Below are positions 41,233 to 49,180 of a stretch of 64,000 bases of DNA, one piece after another (positions within the stretch are counted from its first letter, which is position 1; each line of letters opens with the position of its first letter). The notes beneath the pieces are model-generated. The model had not been told where the DNA came from. It worked only from the letters and a program-made list of their open reading frames with translations, and did no database searches. The translations under genes and the position numbers were made by a program. The stretch is from Streptomyces sp. NBC_01351. GTDB lineage: Bacteria; Actinomycetota; Actinomycetes; Streptomycetales; Streptomycetaceae. The stretch covers positions 4,026,501-4,090,500 of the forward strand of contig NZ_CP108356.1 in assembly GCF_036237315.1 (NCBI RefSeq), given 5' to 3'.

Positions 41233-41266
41233 CCGAAGGGGCCCACTCGTCAGTGGGCCCCTTCGG
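41233..41266 (+). terminator. strong hairpin between xis and int
   Basis: Perfect 15-bp stem (41233-41247 with 41252-41266), loop CGTC. It would uncouple int from transcripts coming from the replication operon. Confidence 0.75.
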
Positions 41267-41282
41267 CATTCAGGAGACCTAC

Positions 41283-42662
41283 ATGCAGACCTACGACGTG
41301 CGCGTCTGGAACATCCGACGCCGCGCCAGCAAGAGCGCGCCCTTTCAGCTTCGTTGGACCGTGGACGGCAAGGTCCACCAGGAGCCGTTCCTGACCAAAA
41401 CGCTTGCGGACGCCCGCAGGGCTCAGCTCGTGACGGCCGCCGGTCGTGGCGAATCCTTCGACACGGAGACCGGGCTTCCGGTCTCCGAGCTTCGCCAGCT
41501 CAACCGCACTTCCTGGTACACCCATGCTCGGGATCACGTCGCGATGAAGTGGCCGCAGGCTGCTGCGAAGCATCGCGCGAGCATTGCCGAGAGCCTGAGC
41601 ATCGCCACGATGACGCTCTGCCCGAACAGCAAGGGACGGCCGGACGAGGAGCTGCTGCGGCGTGCGCTCTACCAGTGGGCGTTCAACGCTGGCCGGCACG
41701 GGCAAAACCCGCCGGACGAAGAGGCTCGGGCACTGGCCTGGGTCGAGAAGAACTCTCCCGCGATGGTGGACCTCGACAGCGCGGGCAAGATGCGCACGGT
41801 TCTGGATGGCCTGGCGAGGCGGAAGGACGGGAAGTCGGCAGCGCCGAACACCATCCGGCGTCGCCGAGCCGTGCTGAGCAACTGTCTCCGCCTGGCGGTC
41901 GAGAAGGAGCTGCTCCCCAGCAATCCTCTGCACCGCGTGCACTGGGAGACACCGAAGGCCGTCGAGGAGCTGGACGAGCGAAGCGTCGCCACTCCGGCAC
42001 AGGCCAGGCTGCTGCTGGACGGCGTGCGCGGGCAGGGGGCCCGGGGCAAGCACCTGGTGGCGTTCTTCGGGTGCATGTACTACGCGGCCATGCGCCCCGA
42101 AGAGGTCTCCGTGCTCAGCCTGGATCAGTGCATCCTCCCCGAGAGCGGATGGGGGCGGGTGGACCTCTCCGGGGCGCGTCCACAGGTCGGTTCCGGGTGG
42201 ACGGATGACGGGATGCCATACGAGGAACGTGGGCTCAAGCACCGTGCCCGGCGGACCGTGCGTCGTGTGCCGATCCCGCCCGCGCTGGTCGTCCTGCTGC
42301 GCGAGCACATCGACCAGTTCGGTGCTGGCGCCGACGGCCGGCTATTCCAGGCTGTCCGTGGAGGCCCGATCCGGTCCCAGGAGTACGGGGCGGTGTGGAA
42401 AGAGGCTCGACGCCGGGCCCTCACGCCGGCGCAGGCGGCATCCCCGCTCGCGTTCATTCCGTACGACCTGCGACACGCCTGCGTGTCCTTCTGGCTGCGG
42501 TCCGGGGTCAGCCTGGCCGAGACGGCCCGCAGGGCGGGGCAGAGCATCGCAGTGCTTCAGCGCTACTACGCCAAGGTGCTGGACGGCGAGGAGGAGCGCA
42601 TGAACGAGTTGATCGACCAGGGGTTCGCGGACCAGGCGAAGGGCGATCAGCCGACGCTCTGA
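41283..42662 (+). CDS. int: tyrosine recombinase, site-specific integrase
   Basis: 459 residues from ATG 41283. N-terminal arm-binding/SAM-like region, core-binding domain (ALAWVEKNSPAMVDLDSAGKMRTVLDGLAR), catalytic domain with Arg in YYAAMRPEEVSVL (near 270), PYDLRHACVSFWLRSG (Arg and His, near 396), and the nucleophile Tyr in VLQRYYAKVLDG (near 427). It should act on the 58-bp tRNA-Ser core at attL and attR. The gene ends 144 bp from the tRNA, as expected for elements of this class. Confidence 0.93.
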   Translation: MQTYDVRVWNIRRRASKSAPFQLRWTVDGKVHQEPFLTKTLADARRAQLVTAAGRGESFDTETGLPVSELRQLNRTSWYTHARDHVAMKWPQAAAKHRASIAESLSIATMTLCPNSKGRPDEELLRRALYQWAFNAGRHGQNPPDEEARALAWVEKNSPAMVDLDSAGKMRTVLDGLARRKDGKSAAPNTIRRRRAVLSNCLRLAVEKELLPSNPLHRVHWETPKAVEELDERSVATPAQARLLLDGVRGQGARGKHLVAFFGCMYYAAMRPEEVSVLSLDQCILPESGWGRVDLSGARPQVGSGWTDDGMPYEERGLKHRARRTVRRVPIPPALVVLLREHIDQFGAGADGRLFQAVRGGPIRSQEYGAVWKEARRRALTPAQAASPLAFIPYDLRHACVSFWLRSGVSLAETARRAGQSIAVLQRYYAKVLDGEEERMNELIDQGFADQAKGDQPTL

Positions 42663-42749
42663 TGGAGCGGAAACCTGGCCGCAGGTTGGCCGTACGCACT
42701 GGTCAACAGTGGGATACGGGCGAGACAGGGTGAGACAGGCCGAACGCCG

Positions 42750-42780
42750 AAGGGGTGCCCCTCTGTGAGGGGCACCCCTT
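42750..42780. terminator. bidirectional terminator supplied by the element
   Basis: Perfect 14-bp stem AAGGGGTGCCCCTC (42750-42763) with 42767-42780, loop TGT. It lies between int (plus) and the tRNA 3' end (minus) and would end both transcripts. Confidence 0.8.
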
Positions 42781-42805
42781 CTGATCAGGATGTTCTCTGA
42801 CCTGG

Positions 42806-42893
42806 TGGCGGTGGGTGTGGGATTTGAACCCACGGTGACTCGCGCCACGACGGTTTTCAAGACCGTTCCCTTAGGCCGCTCGGGCAACCCACC
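42806..42893 (-). tRNA. tRNA-Ser (TGA), reconstituted at attR, with encoded CCA
   Basis: 88 nt on the minus strand including CCA. Acceptor stem GGTGGGT/ACCCACC, discriminator G, anticodon loop CTTGAAA giving TGA, long variable arm, T loop GGGTTCAAATCCC. Its 5' half is host DNA and its 3' half is the element's att copy. CCA is encoded at 42806-42808, unlike at attL. Confidence 0.95.
42808..42865. repeat. attR: 58-bp att core within tRNA-Ser(TGA)
   Basis: 58 bases identical to 30541-30598. The core runs from the anticodon stem to the last base of the tRNA; the intact 5' half continues to 42893. Confidence 0.93.
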
Positions 42894-42961
42894 CTCGCCC
42901 CTGCCGGACAGCGGCGGAGCGGGATCCAGAGTACCGGCTGTCAGGGGTGTCCGGGTCGTGA

Positions 42962-43396
42962 TCAGCTGCGGCCTCTACCCCGGCGGTGCTGGCCGAACCG
43001 GCCCCGCCGGTCGTGGGGGCCCCGCGTGAGTTCCTGGTCGGGCTCCTCGCTGCGGTCCGAACGCCCACCCGCGTAGGGTTGGGAGCTCGGATCGTACGTC
43101 CGGGCGGGATCGGGAACCGGATCGCCGTATCCGCTCAGGTCCTCCTTGGGCCGCCCGCGGTCCGGAGATTCGGGCTCCTTCGTCCTGCCGGTCTCGGGGG
43201 TTCCGCGCTTCCCTGCCGCCGGCGCGTCCAGTGCCGCGAGCTGCTCCCTCAGTTCCGCGATCCTGGCCTTGGGATCCGCGACGCCCACGTCATGTGGGGT
43301 CGTCGCTATCCGGTAGGTCAGTTGGCGCAGCTCGGTCAGGAGCGTCTCCTTCTCCTCGTGCCGTAACCGGGAATCGTTCTTGTCGCTCTTGTCCAA
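42962..43396 (-). CDS. hypothetical charged cytoplasmic protein
   Basis: 144 residues from TTG 43396, seven bases after GGGGAGGA; no ATG or GTG with a ribosome site is available nearby. First 65 residues are helical and charged (HEEKETLLTELRQLTYRIATT, ADPKARIAELREQLAALD) with coiled-coil character. The rest is Pro/Gly/Arg/Asp-rich and probably disordered (GYGDPVPDPARTYDPSSQPYAGG), ending in RGRFGQHRRGRGRS. Function unknown. Confidence 0.6.
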   Translation of the reverse strand: MDKSDKNDSRLRHEEKETLLTELRQLTYRIATTPHDVGVADPKARIAELREQLAALDAPAAGKRGTPETGRTKEPESPDRGRPKEDLSGYGDPVPDPARTYDPSSQPYAGGRSDRSEEPDQELTRGPHDRRGRFGQHRRGRGRS

Positions 43397-43465
43397 CTCG
43401 CATCCTCCCCAAGCGCATTGGTACGAGCAGCGTATGTAGCGATGCCGCCCGCGGGAAGGCACAGA

Positions 43466-43492
43466 GGGCACCGGGGCACTGCTCCGGTGCCC
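43466..43492 (-). terminator. terminator after the trypsin-like protease gene
   Basis: GGGCACCGG (43466-43474) with CCGGTGCCC (43484-43492), nine-base loop, just beyond the protease stop. Confidence 0.65.
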
Positions 43493-43497
43493 CAGGA

Positions 43498-44448
43498 TCA
43501 GGCGGTCTGGGCCTTGTCGTAGGCCGCCTTTGCCTCGTTGCCGAAGTACGGGCCGTACATGCGGTTCGGCAGGAAGGTGTAGCCGAAGCTGTTCACCGAG
43601 ACCTGGGTGCCCAGGCCCGTGGTCTCGTTGAAGTCCTGGAACCAGGGGCCGCCGCTGGAGCCGCCGGTCATGTTGCAGGCCAGGCTGTGGTCCCTGGTGA
43701 GCAGGAAGTCCTTGCCGCTGTTGCCGCTGCAGTAGACCAGCTTCGTGCCGTCGTACGGGGCGGCGGCGGGGAAGCCGAAGGCGTACATCCGCTTGTTGTA
43801 GCCGCCGTTGAAGAGGATGCCCTGGGCGCCGACGACCTGGCTGAGGGTCTGGCCGTTCAGGGGGGCGACGACCGCGAGGCCGACGTCCATGTTCATGTCT
43901 TCGCTCGCGGCCCATTGGTCGGTGGCGAAGGTCTTGGTGGCCGACCACTGGCCGTAGGGCGCGTTGCCGTTGTTGTACGCGGGGACGAACGTCCAGTTCG
44001 TGTGCCAGGCCCCCTGGTACTTCACGCAGTGGCCGGCCGTGATGACCGTGCTGCCGTTGGCGCTGGTGACCGAGTCACCGGAGCAGGAGGCGGTCCGGCC
44101 TCCCATGGTGAAGAAGACCCGGCCGGAGGTCTTCACGACCGCTCCGCCGCCCGTCCAGGCCCCGCCCGCCTGCGGGAAGGCCGTGGGAGAGACGGAGGCG
44201 GCCGTCGGGGCGATGTTCGTCGGGGCGGCGGAAGTGGCGACCGGGGTGCGGTGCGTGCCGGGGGTCGCCGTGACGTCGAGCGGGGCCGCGGCGCGCATCC
44301 GCTCGGCGGTCCAGAAGCCCTGGGTGTGCTGTTGCCGGAAGGACGTGGGGGTGTCCGCCGCGGTCGAGGGGGTGGCCGCCGTCAGGACGCCCGCGACCAG
44401 GGCGCCCGTCGAGAGCAGGACGGACAAGGCCTTTCGATGACGATTCAC
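43498..44448 (-). CDS. secreted trypsin-like serine protease (glutamyl endopeptidase-like)
   Basis: 316 residues from GTG 44448 with AGAAGGAG upstream. Signal peptide (VNRHRKALSVLLSTGALVAGVLTAATPSTA-ADT), then a pro-like region. Catalytic triad: His in STVITAGHCVKY (near 138), Asp in EDMNMDVGLAVV (near 187) and Ser in NMTGGSSGGPWFQDF (near 264). Paired cysteines at ASCSGDS/GHCV and VYCSG/ACNM can form disulfides. The V8/glutamyl-peptidase-like S1 fold suggests an exported peptidase; specificity is not known. Confidence 0.88.
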   Translation of the reverse strand: MNRHRKALSVLLSTGALVAGVLTAATPSTAADTPTSFRQQHTQGFWTAERMRAAAPLDVTATPGTHRTPVATSAAPTNIAPTAASVSPTAFPQAGGAWTGGGAVVKTSGRVFFTMGGRTASCSGDSVTSANGSTVITAGHCVKYQGAWHTNWTFVPAYNNGNAPYGQWSATKTFATDQWAASEDMNMDVGLAVVAPLNGQTLSQVVGAQGILFNGGYNKRMYAFGFPAAAPYDGTKLVYCSGNSGKDFLLTRDHSLACNMTGGSSGGPWFQDFNETTGLGTQVSVNSFGYTFLPNRMYGPYFGNEAKAAYDKAQTA

Positions 44449-44632
44449 GCATGACTCCTTCTGCCGTGCCCGGGGACGGGGTGGCCGTCGGGGCAGGGTG
44501 GGGGTGAAGAGCGGTCGGTGCGGATCGGTTGTTCGAGTTGCCGGGAGGAGAGTGGCACGGGCGGGTCGCAATGTCAGCGGGCAGTCGGAACGTTCGGTCG
44601 GTTCCGGCCAGGAAATGGCCAACTCCCTTCCG

Positions 44633-45679
44633 TCACATCGTGAGCAGCACGCCCGCGTACGAGACCCCCGCGACCACCACCCACGCCCCGAGCCCCAGCA
44701 CCGCGGCCCGCCCTCCGGTCCGGGCCAGCGTCGGCAGGTGCACCGCGCTCCCCAGGCCGAACAGGGCCGCCGCGAGCAATGCCTCCTGCGCGGTGTGGGC
44801 CCAGTCCAGCGCTACGTCGGGCACCGCGCCGGTCGCCCGCAGCGCGGCCGCCGCCAGGAATCCGGCCACGAACAGCGGTACCGGGGCCGGCCGACGCCCC
44901 GAGGCGGTCCGCACCCCTCGCCGCCGGGCCCGTACGGAGAAGGCCACGGCCGCCACGAGCGGGGCGAGCAGCGCCACCCGCATCAGCTTCACCAGCACGG
45001 CATCGCCGAGCGCGCCCGGGCCCGCTGTCTGCGCGGTGGCCACCACCTGGCCGACGTCGTGGACGCTCGCGCCCACCCATCGCCCGAAGGCGGGGTCGGA
45101 GAGCGCCAGCGGGCCCTGGAGGAGGGGGAGGACCGCTATCGCGAGGGTTCCGCACAGGGTGACCAGTGCCACCGAGGCGGCCACGTCCTCTTCATCGCTG
45201 CCCGACACCTCGCTCACCGCGCCGATCGCCGAGGCCCCGCAGATCGAGTATCCGGTGGCGATCAACAGCGGCTGGTCACCGGGGAGTCCGAGGCGGCGAC
45301 CGAGCCAGAGGGTGCCGAAGAAGGTCGCCGCGACAACCCCTGCCACCATGGCCACGGTCCCCCAGCCCAGTCGCGCGACCTGGTCCAGTCCCAGACCGAG
45401 CCCCAGCAGGACGATGCCGATCCGCATCAGCCGCCGGCCGGCCAGGGAGAGACCGGGGCGGGCGGTCCCGCGCGCGAAGGTCCGTAGGCCGGGGAGATGC
45501 GCCACCGCGATGCCGAGCACGACCGAGGCGGTCAGCAGGGGGACGGCCGGCACGAGACGGTGGACGCACCAGGCCGCCAGTGCCCCGCCCGCGGCCATCG
45601 CCAACCCGGGCCAGGAGGTGGATGTTTCACGTGAAACATGCCGGACCGCCACGCCCTGGGGGCGGTGGAGGAGGGCCAT
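44633..45679 (-). CDS. YeiH family putative sulfate/sulfite exporter
   Basis: 348 residues from ATG 45679, TGATG-coupled to the cysteine dioxygenase gene. About 10 membrane helices; family landmarks LMRIGIVLLGLGLGLDQVARLGW, YSICGASAIGAVSEVSGSDEEDVAASVALVTLCGTLAIAVLP and GASVHDVGQVVATAQTAGPGALGDAVLVKLMRVALLAP. UPF0324/YeiH members (TauZ, CuyZ) are thought to export sulfate or sulfite formed by organosulfur breakdown. A parS site falls in codons 15-20 (HVSRETS). Confidence 0.87.
   Translation of the reverse strand: MALLHRPQGVAVRHVSRETSTSWPGLAMAAGGALAAWCVHRLVPAVPLLTASVVLGIAVAHLPGLRTFARGTARPGLSLAGRRLMRIGIVLLGLGLGLDQVARLGWGTVAMVAGVVAATFFGTLWLGRRLGLPGDQPLLIATGYSICGASAIGAVSEVSGSDEEDVAASVALVTLCGTLAIAVLPLLQGPLALSDPAFGRWVGASVHDVGQVVATAQTAGPGALGDAVLVKLMRVALLAPLVAAVAFSVRARRRGVRTASGRRPAPVPLFVAGFLAAAALRATGAVPDVALDWAHTAQEALLAAALFGLGSAVHLPTLARTGGRAAVLGLGAWVVVAGVSYAGVLLTM
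45623..45638. other. parS chromosome-partition site
   Basis: Perfect TGTTTCACGTGAAACA inside the 5' end of the YeiH-type gene, again read as Val-Ser-Arg-Glu-Thr. Confidence 0.92.
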
Positions 45680-46227
45680 CAGTCGACCGGCAGCGTGTAG
45701 ACGCGGCGGATGCTGGTACCCAGCCGGGACACGTCGGCTCCGTACACGTGCAGGGATATCGCCTTCGTGCGACAGGAGTTGCGCACCTTGTGGATGTCTC
45801 CGGGCGGGGCGAAACCGCAGACCTCGCCCTGGGTGTTGACCACGTCCTCGGTGGCCACCAGCCGGGCCGGACCGACACCGGGCGCCAGGCGGAAGCGGCG
45901 CTCGCTCTCCTCGCCCTGGTGCACCCCGGCCACGCACCACGACACGTGGTCGTGGATGCACGTCTCCTGGCCGGGCAGCCACACCAGCGCCACCACCGAG
46001 AAGCTGCCGTCGGACTCGGCGTGCAGGATGTGCTGCCGGTACCGCTTCGAGTCGCCTTCGCACTGCGCGGGCGTCAGGAGGTCGGCGGCGCCCAGATGCG
46101 GGGCGACCCGTTCGCCGACCAGGTACGCGGTCAGGTCCGGGGCCAGCCCCCGCTCCACGACCGTGCGGATCTCACTGACGAGGGCGGCCATCCTCGTGGT
46201 GGTACGGGCCGGCGTGGTGGTGGTCAT
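45679..46227 (-). CDS. cysteine dioxygenase family protein
   Basis: 182 residues from ATG 46227. Cupin metal site: CIHDHVSWCVAGVHQGEE (H-x-H and Glu) and the second cupin motif PPGDIHKVRNS (His). This is the thiol-dioxygenase pattern, converting L-cysteine to cysteine sulfinate with Fe(II) and O2. The Cys in the SWCV motif corresponds to the Cys-Tyr crosslink position of the family. Followed without gap by the YeiH exporter gene. Confidence 0.88.
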   Translation of the reverse strand: MTTTTPARTTTRMAALVSEIRTVVERGLAPDLTAYLVGERVAPHLGAADLLTPAQCEGDSKRYRQHILHAESDGSFSVVALVWLPGQETCIHDHVSWCVAGVHQGEESERRFRLAPGVGPARLVATEDVVNTQGEVCGFAPPGDIHKVRNSCRTKAISLHVYGADVSRLGTSIRRVYTLPVD

Positions 46228-46315
46228 AGCCGCAGCGTCCTGCCGCCGACCCATCACGTCCAACGACAGTTATGACCTCAAATCCCAAGTACTGCTTATG
46301 GGTTCTGGTCGCTGG

Positions 46316-47221
46316 TCAGCAGCCGACCCGGTTCGCCGCCACCCGCCGGAGCGCGTCGAGGACCACGGCCGTCGCCGGGACGCGCAGGTGGTCGCGGTAC
46401 ACGTAGGCCGCGATGTGGCGGCGCGCGGTGGGCTGCAGGGCCCGTCCGCAGACCTTGCTGAGCGAGAGGGAAGGCAGGACCAGCGCGGGCATCATGGCCA
46501 CGCCCAGGCCTTGGGCGACCAGGCTCTGCACCACCAGGTTGTCGTCGGTGGCGAAGCGGATGTCGGGTACGAAGCCCAGCTCGGCGCACTCGTGCAGCAG
46601 GTTCGCCCGGCATCGCGGGCAGCCGGCGATCCACCGCTCCTCGGCGAGATCCGCCAGGTGCACAGCCCTGCGCCGCGCCAGCGGGTGCCCGGTCGGGAGC
46701 AGCACGGTCAGCTGGTCCTCCAGCAGCCTGACCTCGGTGACCTCCTCCGGGATCTCCTCGTGCAGCCCCGGATAGGTGAAGGCCAGAGTGATGTCGCACT
46801 CCCCGCGCTCCAGTCGGCGCAGCGACTCCGGGGGCTCCCCCTCCAGCAGCTCGACCTGTACGCCGGGATGGTCCTTGGCCAGACCGCTCAGGGCCTCCGG
46901 CACGAGGGTGACGTTGGCGCTGGGGAAGCCGCACAGCCGCACCCGCCCGGTGCGCAGACGCGCGTACGCCTTGAGCTGGGCCTCGGCGGCGGAGAGGCTG
47001 CCGAGGATCGTCTCGGCATGCCGGGAGAGGGACTCTCCGGCCTCGGTGAGCTGCATCTTCCGGCCCACGCGGGTGAACAGCGGTGTTCCGACGGCGCGTT
47101 CCAACGCCTTCATCTGCTGGGTGATGGCGGGCTGGGTGTAGCCCAGCACGCGGGCGGCCGCCGAGTAGGACCCGGAGGCGACCACCTCATGGAACGTCCG
47201 TATGTGCCGGGAATCGAACAC
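46316..47221 (-). CDS. LysR family transcriptional regulator
   Basis: 301 residues. N-terminal winged HTH: MFDSRHIRTFHEVVASGSYSAAARVLGYTQPAITQQMKALERAVGTPLFTRVGRKMQLTEAG. C-terminal periplasmic-binding-like effector domain (GRVRLCGFPSANVTLVPEAL, GECDITLAFTYPG, LLPTGHPLARR). It carries a CPRC motif (AGCPRCRANLLHECAELGF), unusual in this position and possibly redox- or metal-sensitive. Upstream of, and co-oriented with, the cysteine dioxygenase and YeiH genes, so probably their regulator. GCTTATG/CATAAGC occurs before both genes (46294 and 47230). Confidence 0.9.
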   Translation of the reverse strand: MFDSRHIRTFHEVVASGSYSAAARVLGYTQPAITQQMKALERAVGTPLFTRVGRKMQLTEAGESLSRHAETILGSLSAAEAQLKAYARLRTGRVRLCGFPSANVTLVPEALSGLAKDHPGVQVELLEGEPPESLRRLERGECDITLAFTYPGLHEEIPEEVTEVRLLEDQLTVLLPTGHPLARRRAVHLADLAEERWIAGCPRCRANLLHECAELGFVPDIRFATDDNLVVQSLVAQGLGVAMMPALVLPSLSLSKVCGRALQPTARRHIAAYVYRDHLRVPATAVVLDALRRVAANRVGC

Positions 47222-47243
47222 CAGCGAAGCATAAGCGGACGTT

Positions 47244-47283
47244 GGGAGGGGCCGCAGGCGGAATCCCGCCTACGGCCCCTCCC
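47244..47283 (-). terminator. terminator after the HtrA gene
   Basis: Long stem 47244-47261 with 47266-47283, one mismatch, loop AATC, 50 bp beyond the HtrA stop. Confidence 0.75.
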
Positions 47284-47333
47284 CATCAGGCCACTGCCGT
47301 GGCCGGTGGTCCTGCTCGCGCCGGCCCTCGGCC

Positions 47334-48944
47334 CTACTTGTCGCCGACCCGCGAGGCGAGCGTGACGTCCACCGTGGTCGGCTTGCCGCCGCGCAGGTAG
47401 GTGAGCTTCACCGTGTCGCCGGGCTTGTACGTCCAGATCATGCTGATCAGGGTCGGGCCGCTGTCGACCGGCTTGCCGCCGAAGTCGGTGATGATGTCGC
47501 CCGGCTTGAGACCGGCCTTGCCGGCCGGACCGTTCGGATCGACCAGCTCGTTGGCGGCCGCGCCCTGCTCGGAGATCTTGGCGCCCTCGGCCTTGGACTG
47601 GAGGTCCACCTGGACCAGCAGCGCCGGGTAGACCGGCTTGCCCGTCTTGATCAGGGACTCGGCGACGTTCTTCGCCTGGTTGATCGGGATGGCGAAGCCG
47701 AGGCCGATGGAACCGGCCTGGCCGCCGCCGAAACCGCCGTTGCCGGCCGACTGGATCGCGGAGTTGATGCCGATGACGGCGCCGCGCCCGTCGAGCAGCG
47801 GGCCACCGGAGTTGCCCGGGTTGATCGAGGCGTCCGTCTGCAGGGCGCTCATGTACGAATTCTTGCCGCCGGAGCCGTCACCGGAGGCGACAGGGCGGTT
47901 CTTGGCGCTGACGATGCCGGTCGTGACCGTGTTCGACAGGCCGAACGGCGCGCCGATGGCGATGGTCGCGTCGCCGACCGCGACCTTCTCGGAGTCGCCG
48001 AGCGGCAGCGGCTTGAGGCCGGCCGGAGGGTTCTTCAGCTTGAGGACGGCGACGTCGTAACCCTGCGCCCGGCCCACCACCTCGGCCTCGTACTTCTTGC
48101 CGTCGGAGAAGATCGCGGAGAGCTTGCCACCGTTGGCGGCCGAGGCCACCACGTGGTTGTTCGTGAGGATGTGGCCCTGCTGGTCGTAGACGAAGCCCGT
48201 GCCGGTCCCGCCGTCGCCGTCACCGGCCGAGGCCTCGATGGTGACGACGCTGGGCAGTGCGGCGGCGGCCAGACCCGCGATCGAACCGGCCTCGCGCTTG
48301 AGGTCCTTCGGGGTGTTGCCGGCGGTGATCGTGGTCGACCCCGTGCCGTTGCTGCTGCGGTCGGCGGCCCAGTAGCCGACGCCGCCGCCGATGCCGCCCG
48401 CGAGCAGGGCCGCCACGAGGACGCCCGCGATCAGGCCGCCCTTGCCCTTCGGCTTGGCCGGCGGGGTGCCGTCGGCGGTCAGGGGCGCGCCCCAGGCACC
48501 GCCTCCGTGGCCTCCCTGGCCGCCGGGCGCGCCGTACCCGGGCACGGCGGGCGGCGGGGGCGGCCAGCCCTCGCCGCCGTGCGCGGCCGGAGCGGGGGCC
48601 TGGCCGTAGGCCGGGGCGGGGTGCGCCGGAGCCGGGTACGCCGGGGTGGCGGGCGCCGCAGCGGCGGGCGGCGGGGTGGGCGGGAGCTGCTGGGTGTGCT
48701 CGGCGCCCGGCGCCGGAGTGGGCGGGAGCTGCTGGGTCACCGGCTCTGCGGCGGGCGCGGCCGCGGGGACCACCGGGGCGGCCGGAGCCGTCGCCTCGGC
48801 AGGGGCCGGGGGCGCCGGCGGTGCGTCCGCCGGCTGCGGAGCAGGCGCGGGAGCCGCAGGCTGCGTCTCGGAGGCCTGAGCGGGGGGTGCGGACGGGGCC
48901 GCGGGGGGCGTCGGGGCCGCGGTGCCCTCGTTCTCGGTGCTCAC
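47334..48944 (-). CDS. HtrA/DegP-type trypsin-like protease with PDZ domain
   Basis: 536 residues. Residues 1-160 are a cytoplasmic Pro/Ala-rich segment with QQLPPTP repeats; one membrane helix follows (GGLIAGVLVAALLAGGIGGGVGYW). The extracytoplasmic protease domain has His in ILTNNHVV (near 263), Asp in GYDVAVLKL (near 296) and Ser in NPGNSGGPLL (near 378). The PDZ domain is at about 430-530 (GPAGKAGLKPGDIITDFGGKPVDSGPTLISMI). A membrane-bound quality-control protease degrading misfolded envelope proteins. The Pro-rich tail resembles that of actinobacterial HtrA paralogues under CseB/C or MprAB-like control. Confidence 0.92.
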   Translation of the reverse strand: MSTENEGTAAPTPPAAPSAPPAQASETQPAAPAPAPQPADAPPAPPAPAEATAPAAPVVPAAAPAAEPVTQQLPPTPAPGAEHTQQLPPTPPPAAAAPATPAYPAPAHPAPAYGQAPAPAAHGGEGWPPPPPAVPGYGAPGGQGGHGGGAWGAPLTADGTPPAKPKGKGGLIAGVLVAALLAGGIGGGVGYWAADRSSNGTGSTTITAGNTPKDLKREAGSIAGLAAAALPSVVTIEASAGDGDGGTGTGFVYDQQGHILTNNHVVASAANGGKLSAIFSDGKKYEAEVVGRAQGYDVAVLKLKNPPAGLKPLPLGDSEKVAVGDATIAIGAPFGLSNTVTTGIVSAKNRPVASGDGSGGKNSYMSALQTDASINPGNSGGPLLDGRGAVIGINSAIQSAGNGGFGGGQAGSIGLGFAIPINQAKNVAESLIKTGKPVYPALLVQVDLQSKAEGAKISEQGAAANELVDPNGPAGKAGLKPGDIITDFGGKPVDSGPTLISMIWTYKPGDTVKLTYLRGGKPTTVDVTLASRVGDK

Positions 48945-49180
48945 AGCGCTCTCTCCTCGTCACACACGGCTTCAGAAATCTCTGGCAAATCTCTGGCAAT
49001 CGGTCCGACTGAACGTTCGACTTGCCACACAAGTTCCTGGGCAAAGCCTTTCCCATCACCCGTCAGAGCACTGTAAGCCGGACCTGTGCATCTCCTCCTA
49101 TTCTTTATATCGGGCATTTCGGATGCATCTGCAGGTCTCGACCTCGACGCCCGGGGCCCCCTCGGTGGCACCATGACCCG

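Larger units (their letters stand above)
30541..42865. mobile_element. integrative and conjugative element (AICE type) in tRNA-Ser(TGA)
   Basis: Unit length 12,267 bp (30541-42807) plus the second core. Boundaries are the 58-bp att repeats; the integrase gene is adjacent to the intact tRNA. Modules: integration (int, xis), replication (Prim-Pol, P4-type helicase, iteron-like repeat), transfer (TraB-type FtsK/SpoIIIE translocase, DUF2637 and spd-like membrane proteins, candidate clr), a DNA C5-methyltransferase, and an HTH/PP2C-like pair. No phage capsid, portal or terminase gene is present. Single-protein double-stranded DNA transfer by TraB is the known mechanism of actinomycete elements. 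The RepSA initiator of pSAM2 is replaced by Prim-Pol plus helicase, and no KorSA/Pra/Nudix set is seen. Confidence 0.93.

Noticed and set aside
30541..42865. Prophage
   Set aside because: Integrase, P4-type helicase and methyltransferase occur in phages, but no terminase, portal, capsid, tail or lysis gene is present, and a TraB translocase is.
49022..49180. 53-residue N-terminal extension of the glycerophosphodiesterase
   Set aside because: Low-homology Arg/Pro-rich leader; the conserved barrel begins right after GTG 49181.
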